The position numbers were made by a program, and so were the translations under genes. Of a DNA stretch of 34,770 bases, positions 33,101 to 34,770 are shown piece after piece. Position 1 is the stretch's first letter. Each line of letters begins with the position of its first letter. The notes under the pieces are model-generated. The model made no database searches, was not told where the DNA came from, and worked only from the letters and a program-made list of their open reading frames with translations. Location of the stretch: the NCBI GenBank assembly GCA_945833995.1, contig CAMAGM010000012.1, positions 1 through 34,770 on the forward strand, read 5' to 3'. This stretch comes from an uncultured Prevotella sp. Lineage in GTDB: Bacteria; Bacteroidota; Bacteroidia; Bacteroidales; Bacteroidaceae.

Positions 33101-33439
33101 CATGGTACCATAACCTACCACGACCACGTCGTTAAGAGTCTGAGCGTCGTCTTCAAGGACTACGTTGATTGTAGTTTTACCTGCCACCTTCACTGTCTGC
33201 GGTTTCATTCCAATGTAGGAAATCACGAGAGGATTCTCACCCGACACTTTGATGGAGAAGTTGCCGTCGAAGTCTGTCACTACACCATTGCGCGTGCCTT
33301 TTTCTAAAATAGAAGCACCGATGACGGCCTCACCGTTGGAGTCCTTCACCGTACCTGTAATGGTCTTTTGCGCAAATGCGAGGAAACAAACCATCGTCAT
33401 TAGCAGAGCCACTGAGGCTCTCTTGAGCTGTTGTTTCAT
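30200..33439 (-). CDS. SusC/RagA TonB-linked outer-membrane transporter
   Basis: A 1079-residue TonB-dependent importer for oligosaccharides. Signal peptide MKQQLKRASVALLMTMVCFLAFAQ; carboxypeptidase-like regulatory domain (about 27-110, GTVKDSNGEAVIGASI); plug domain with NDVVVVGYGTMKKSDLTGSV and the SusC stretch (IERIDVLKDASSTAIYGSRA); a 22-strand barrel ending TVTWQFGASIKF. An Asp-rich loop NGDGSINDDDKF occurs late in the barrel. It heads the operon susC-susD-lipoprotein-secreted protein and has a leader of roughly 110 nt. Its first 49 coding bases and the 8 bases before them recur as an inverted copy at 33941-33997. Confidence 0.96.
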   Translation of the reverse strand: MKQQLKRASVALLMTMVCFLAFAQKTITGTVKDSNGEAVIGASILEKGTRNGVVTDFDGNFSIKVSGENPLVISYIGMKPQTVKVAGKTTINVVLEDDAQTLNDVVVVGYGTMKKSDLTGSVSSVGTEQLNAKGAPSVMANLQGSTPGVNITQTTGRTNGSFSIEIRGKSSINSSTTPLYVVDGVICDDIQFLNPQDIERIDVLKDASSTAIYGSRATAGVVMVTTKGGLNVKRDAKATISYDGYYGISKVARMPDFMDGQEFTNFRFAKFLDYAGAKGAQNSFYMPGGGSGGIGQALLQTDIADLTSPFRMLEMIENNQTYDWPSLVTQNGSSQNHFISMSGSSDKVNYHFGVGYDGNEGIYKGDKQNKINFKGSVDAKINKVISGGFTINMAHINNEYANDDAIKYAYRMTPFSVPYDAEGNVNHRPGNKAAIGTNDHQFSDNVNPLDLMENTYKQRKTWRMMGNIYLQFDILKGLNFKTTFSPSYTSYRQGYMVGYENPNNPGMTYDDNALADSETQLTKSSSFSWTWDNIVNYNTTIAKDHSLGIMGLISATSGNSETYYWVTNGVMAKTDWYNMGTGTYNADASYSSYGENSMLSYAARLNYGYKDKYLLTTTFRWDGSSKFADGNRWGCFPSVALAWRASEEEFLKKVDWLSNLKLRVSYGVTGNNKGTSNYATQQTVSGPVFYPFGGSSFSGYYPSSIVNKALSWEKSHEINLGLDFGFLRNRISGTIDWYKKNSKELLYTVQLPLVTGGGKMTTNVGEVQNTGIELSLKTVNIQTKDWNWTTSFNFSHNKNKIVEINGTGENLPADGLFVGEPINNVYGYDWAGIVTDRDMIVPDTEIAKAKGLTPGQTMKQYDYYYQCYGWTEGQPIITDRNGDGSINDDDKFIYRSDPSWTGSLTSNLNYKNWDFSFSIYTKQNFKVYSNFMSENIGYSRAKQMIAVDYYIPAGTLLMCDGVNADGTYINPVYQEYTHYGSYPMAAVNNGLQPVSDYWNSAKCIVDASYWKVQNITLGYTFPKSLLKHIGCQHLRLYATVTNPFVITDYEGFDPEWANAANKNDGPSTVTWQFGASIKF

Positions 33440-33447
33440 ACGTTTGT
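33391..33447 (-). repeat. 57-bp inverted repeat, susC copy
   Basis: The susC start region (8 nt of leader plus the first 49 coding bases) is identical, base for base, to 33941-33997 on the other strand. The two copies face away from each other about 0.5 kb apart. Confidence 0.92.
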
Positions 33448-33551
33448 CTTTTTAGTTAGTATATTATTACTTATTATGATTTTTTTTTGATAACAGTTCG
33501 TAGTTTGGCAAGTCCGTCAGGATTCGCAAAAATCCTTTTGGACATTAGCTT

Positions 33552-33574
33552 CTGCAAATTTATACTAAATAAAT
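33552..33574. repeat. 23-bp inverted repeat, left arm
   Basis: Exact reverse complement of 33822-33844. It carries the -7-like TAAATTTG of the susC operon on the reverse strand (33555-33562). Confidence 0.88.
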
Positions 33575-33821
33575 CACAAATAGCCCAATCTACTCAAAAA
33601 ACTGCATAGGATTAACATTTATTATACTTTCAGAGGCTGTTATCACTAATTTGACCCATGTTTTCCTGCAACATTGACGTTTGTCATAGTTAAAAGTTGT
33701 GTATGACTAAAACGCCCCAAAGCTGCTCCAAAAAGTTGCGAAATGCTAAAAAAGTATCGAAAAGAGGCAAAAGTAAAGTAAAATGCAATACTCTGATGTA
33801 AAAATAACCTCATAGGCGCTA

Positions 33822-33844
33822 ATTTATTTAGTATAAATTTGCAG
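33822..33844. repeat. 23-bp inverted repeat, right arm
   Basis: Exact reverse complement of 33552-33574, 247 nt away. It carries TAAATTTG on the forward strand (33834-33841), so it is a promoter-like site pointing at the susC remnant. Confidence 0.88.
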
Positions 33845-33940
33845 CAGAAAAGGCACTTATGGTATAAATCTGTCCCGTCAGTGCCGTCCAAACGACAAAC
33901 TGTGATCAAAAAAAATTCTATAATACACTAACTAAAAAAA

Positions 33941-33997
33941 ACAAACGTATGAAACAACAGCTCAAGAGAGCCTCAGTGGCTCTGCTAATGACGATGG
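33941..33997 (+). repeat. 57-bp inverted repeat, remnant copy
   Basis: Identical to the susC start region (33391-33447, reverse strand). The identity stops at GACGATGG, exactly where the remnant jumps to an interior susC sequence. Confidence 0.92.
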
Positions 33998-34145
33998 CAC
34001 CATCAACGACGACGACAAGTTCGTCTATAGCTCTGACCAGTCTTGGACCGGTAGCTTGACTTACAACCTGTCTTGGAAGAACTGGGACTTCTCGTTCTCA
34101 ATCTACACAAAGCAGAACTTCAAGGTATAAGATTCGTTAAGTAAT
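33949..34145 (+). pseudogene. Collapsed susC-operon remnant
   Basis: Three pieces are joined. (i) 33949-33997 equals the first 16 codons of susC (MKQQLKRASVALLMTM). (ii) About 33992-34126 encodes, in another frame, the late barrel segment DDGTINDDDKFVYSS, DQSWTGSLTYNLSWKNWDFS, FSIYTKQNFKV. It is close to residues of the intact SusC but from a diverged relative, except its last 50 bases, which are identical to 30660-30709. (iii) From 34130 it continues with the last four codons and stop of the C-terminal-motif protein gene. The start ATG now gives only a 36-residue signal-peptide-like frame ending at 34059. Joints carry short shared words (GATGG; AAGG), as expected for deletion by short homologies. 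Confidence 0.85.
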
Positions 34146-34228
34146 CATTCCCTATCATCTATAATAAAAGGCGGCATCATTCGATGTCGCCTTTTTAAAT
34201 GGGGTAGGGGATTGCTTTTAGTCGTTTC
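34130..34228 (+). repeat. Copy of the PUL 3' end, terminator and flank
   Basis: 34130-34164 is identical over 35 nt to the reverse strand of 26801-26835 (end of the secreted-protein gene and following bases). The terminator comes next, and 34203-34227 matches, with few changes, the bases next to the AAA-ATPase stop codon (26721-26746). The copy therefore covers the whole downstream border of the SusCD operon, in inverted orientation. Confidence 0.88.
34166..34196 (+). terminator. Terminator of the remnant operon
   Basis: RNA from the forward strand folds GGCGGCAUC-AUUC-GAUGUCGCC between A- and U-runs. The stem is the same as at 26768-26799, including the G-U pair, while the loop differs. The G-U again favours transcription in the direction of the remnant. 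Confidence 0.85.
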
Positions 34229-34384
34229 CAACTATTAACCGTTGGCGGTTAAATGATTATTTAGTGATGAAAACTCAATGGAATCATAAAAATCAACCAC
34301 GGATAACACGAAGCCCCAGTCTAAGAAACCGTGTCATTCCGTGTCTTCCGTGGATAAACAAATGTTGCCGTGGAACTACCTCAG
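34229..34384. other. Intergenic region right of the remnant
   Basis: No gene seen. It contains a small perfect dyad TTAACCG-ttgg-CGGTTAA (34235-34252) and a run of CCACGGATAACACG / CCGTGTCATTCCGTGTCTTCCGTGG words (about 34298-34350) that can pair with each other. A related CTGTGTTTTCCGTGG word occurs near 306-320. Confidence 0.5.
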
Positions 34385-34770
34385 CTACTGTATCCAATGA
34401 AACCCCGCCGACGCATTGAAGCATGGACACGCCTTTCGCGTTGCGCCCCGCATCTCCGAATGACCACGGATGAGGGCATTGGGAAATAGCTTTTTGAGTT
34501 TCATCAGGAGCAAGATGAGTTGCTCACGTTGTTCCTTGGTGCGCGTGTCCTTCGGCTTACCCTTCGGGTCCAGCCCTCCCTCATTGCAGATGCCGATGGA
34601 GCAGCGGTTGTAGGGCTTGCAATGGGCACCCACCTCAAGCAGGTGGCGGTGCTGCGTCACCTCACCGCAATGGGCTATCCATCGTACCAGCTTGTTGGTG
34701 GCGGTATGGGGTGTTAGGTTGGGGAAATACATCATCGCCAACTCACGCTTCGAGTAGCATCTTATTCGCA
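34385..34770 (-). pseudogene. DUF4248 start fused to amidase tail (5' end outside window)
   Basis: The reverse-strand frame is open to the window edge. Its first part (RIRCYSKRELAMMYFPNLTP then HTATNKLVRWIAHC) matches the start of the small DUF4248 proteins of Bacteroidales. From about GEVTQHRH it changes to the C-terminal half of an N-acetylmuramoyl-L-alanine amidase of the phage-type amidase_2 family (LLEVGAHCKPYNRCSIGICN, DPKGKPKDTRTKEQ, LFPNALIRGHSEMRG, ACPCFNASAGFHWI). The amidase N-terminal half with its first zinc ligand is missing. In this order the two genes usually occur close together, so an internal deletion that joined them is the simplest reading. It is probably non-functional. 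The ATG at 34733 or the TTG at 34741 are only internal starts. Confidence 0.7.

Larger units (their letters stand above)
33440..33948. promoter_or_regulatory. Divergent susC-type leader region
   Basis: No gene is visible; an 87-codon reverse-strand frame (33646-33909) is chance. Both edges are leaders of susC type. On each side a TAAATTTG box (reverse 33555-33562, forward 33834-33841) lies in a perfect 23-bp inverted repeat, followed by a leader of about 110 nt with matching but diverged stretches (CTGACGG, CCAAAC, CAAACTG/CGAACTG, ATCAAAAAAAA, ACTAACTAAAAA) and then the 57-bp repeat. No TTTG stands at the standard -33 distance, suggesting use of an alternative sigma factor or an activator. 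Confidence 0.65.

Noticed and set aside
33646..33909. 87-codon reverse frame between the two susC starts
   Set aside because: It crosses the 23-bp inverted repeat and the promoter-like box of the remnant, and its product has no recognisable features.
33949..34059. 36-residue peptide as a functional small protein
   Set aside because: It is the susC signal-peptide start run out of frame into an interior susC piece, best explained as a deletion product.

Overview
The window looks like a chromosomal piece of a Prevotella-type gut or rumen Bacteroidales. Four things point there: a SusC/SusD pair, a secreted protein with a Prevotella-style C-terminal motif (YDLGGRP...KGLLIQKGKAKRF), repeated Bacteroidetes promoters (TTTG, about 19-20 nt, TAnnTTTG), and a gene order (rlmN, DUF4837, pdxA, flippase, sigma-54 activator/lptE, secG; parA, parB, DUF5683, mltD, rel) that I recognise as common in Bacteroidales. 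The genus is an inference. No rRNA, CRISPR array or intact mobile element was seen.

Layout. 1-631 holds no convincing gene, only GTGATAG repeats and small inverted repeats. tRNA-His (GTG) lies at 632-705, reverse strand. From 794 to 8163 a reverse-strand housekeeping cluster runs rlmN > DUF4837 lipoprotein > pdxA > UPF0104 flippase > sigma-54 activator joined in frame to LptE > conserved hypothetical > secG. A lone lipoprotein (8264-8779) follows. Then comes the reverse operon fabK-like > giant GT/DUF4922/SpoIID protein > AmpG-like permease (14878 down to 8880), and the coupled pair surE > lpxB. The strand switches at about 17.1 kb: parA, parB, DUF5683, an MltD-type transglycosylase with LysM, rel/spoT, a pectin methylesterase and an AAA-ATPase/PD-(D/E)XK protein are on the forward strand. 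From 33439 down to 26821 a reverse-strand polysaccharide-utilisation operon runs susC > susD > small lipoprotein > C-terminal-motif protein, closed by a hairpin terminator.

How the genes work together. Envelope building dominates: LptE and LpxB (LPS), SecG (export), the SpoIID fusion and AmpG-like permease (peptidoglycan turnover or recycling), MltD (murein cleavage) and FabK-like (lipids). ParAB serves chromosome segregation, Rel the stringent response. The pectinesterase and SusCD operon indicate plant-polysaccharide use, but no glycoside hydrolase or PUL regulator is in view.

Most notable observations: (1) at 33.8-34.23 kb, divergent from susC, lies what reads as a collapsed inverted second copy of the SusCD operon, keeping its leader and first 16 codons, a 0.13-kb interior susC piece and the 3' end plus terminator; (2) the sigma-54 activator and LptE form one uninterrupted reading frame with an internal lipobox; (3) a 1261-residue protein joins a glycosyltransferase, an HIT/GalT-like phosphorylase-type domain and a SpoIID/LytB domain; (4) a family of intergenic hairpin elements built from 9-nt GGAGTTAAA units sits at several gene boundaries, including both sides of rel; (5) at the right edge a DUF4248 start is fused to the tail of an N-acetylmuramoyl-L-alanine amidase.
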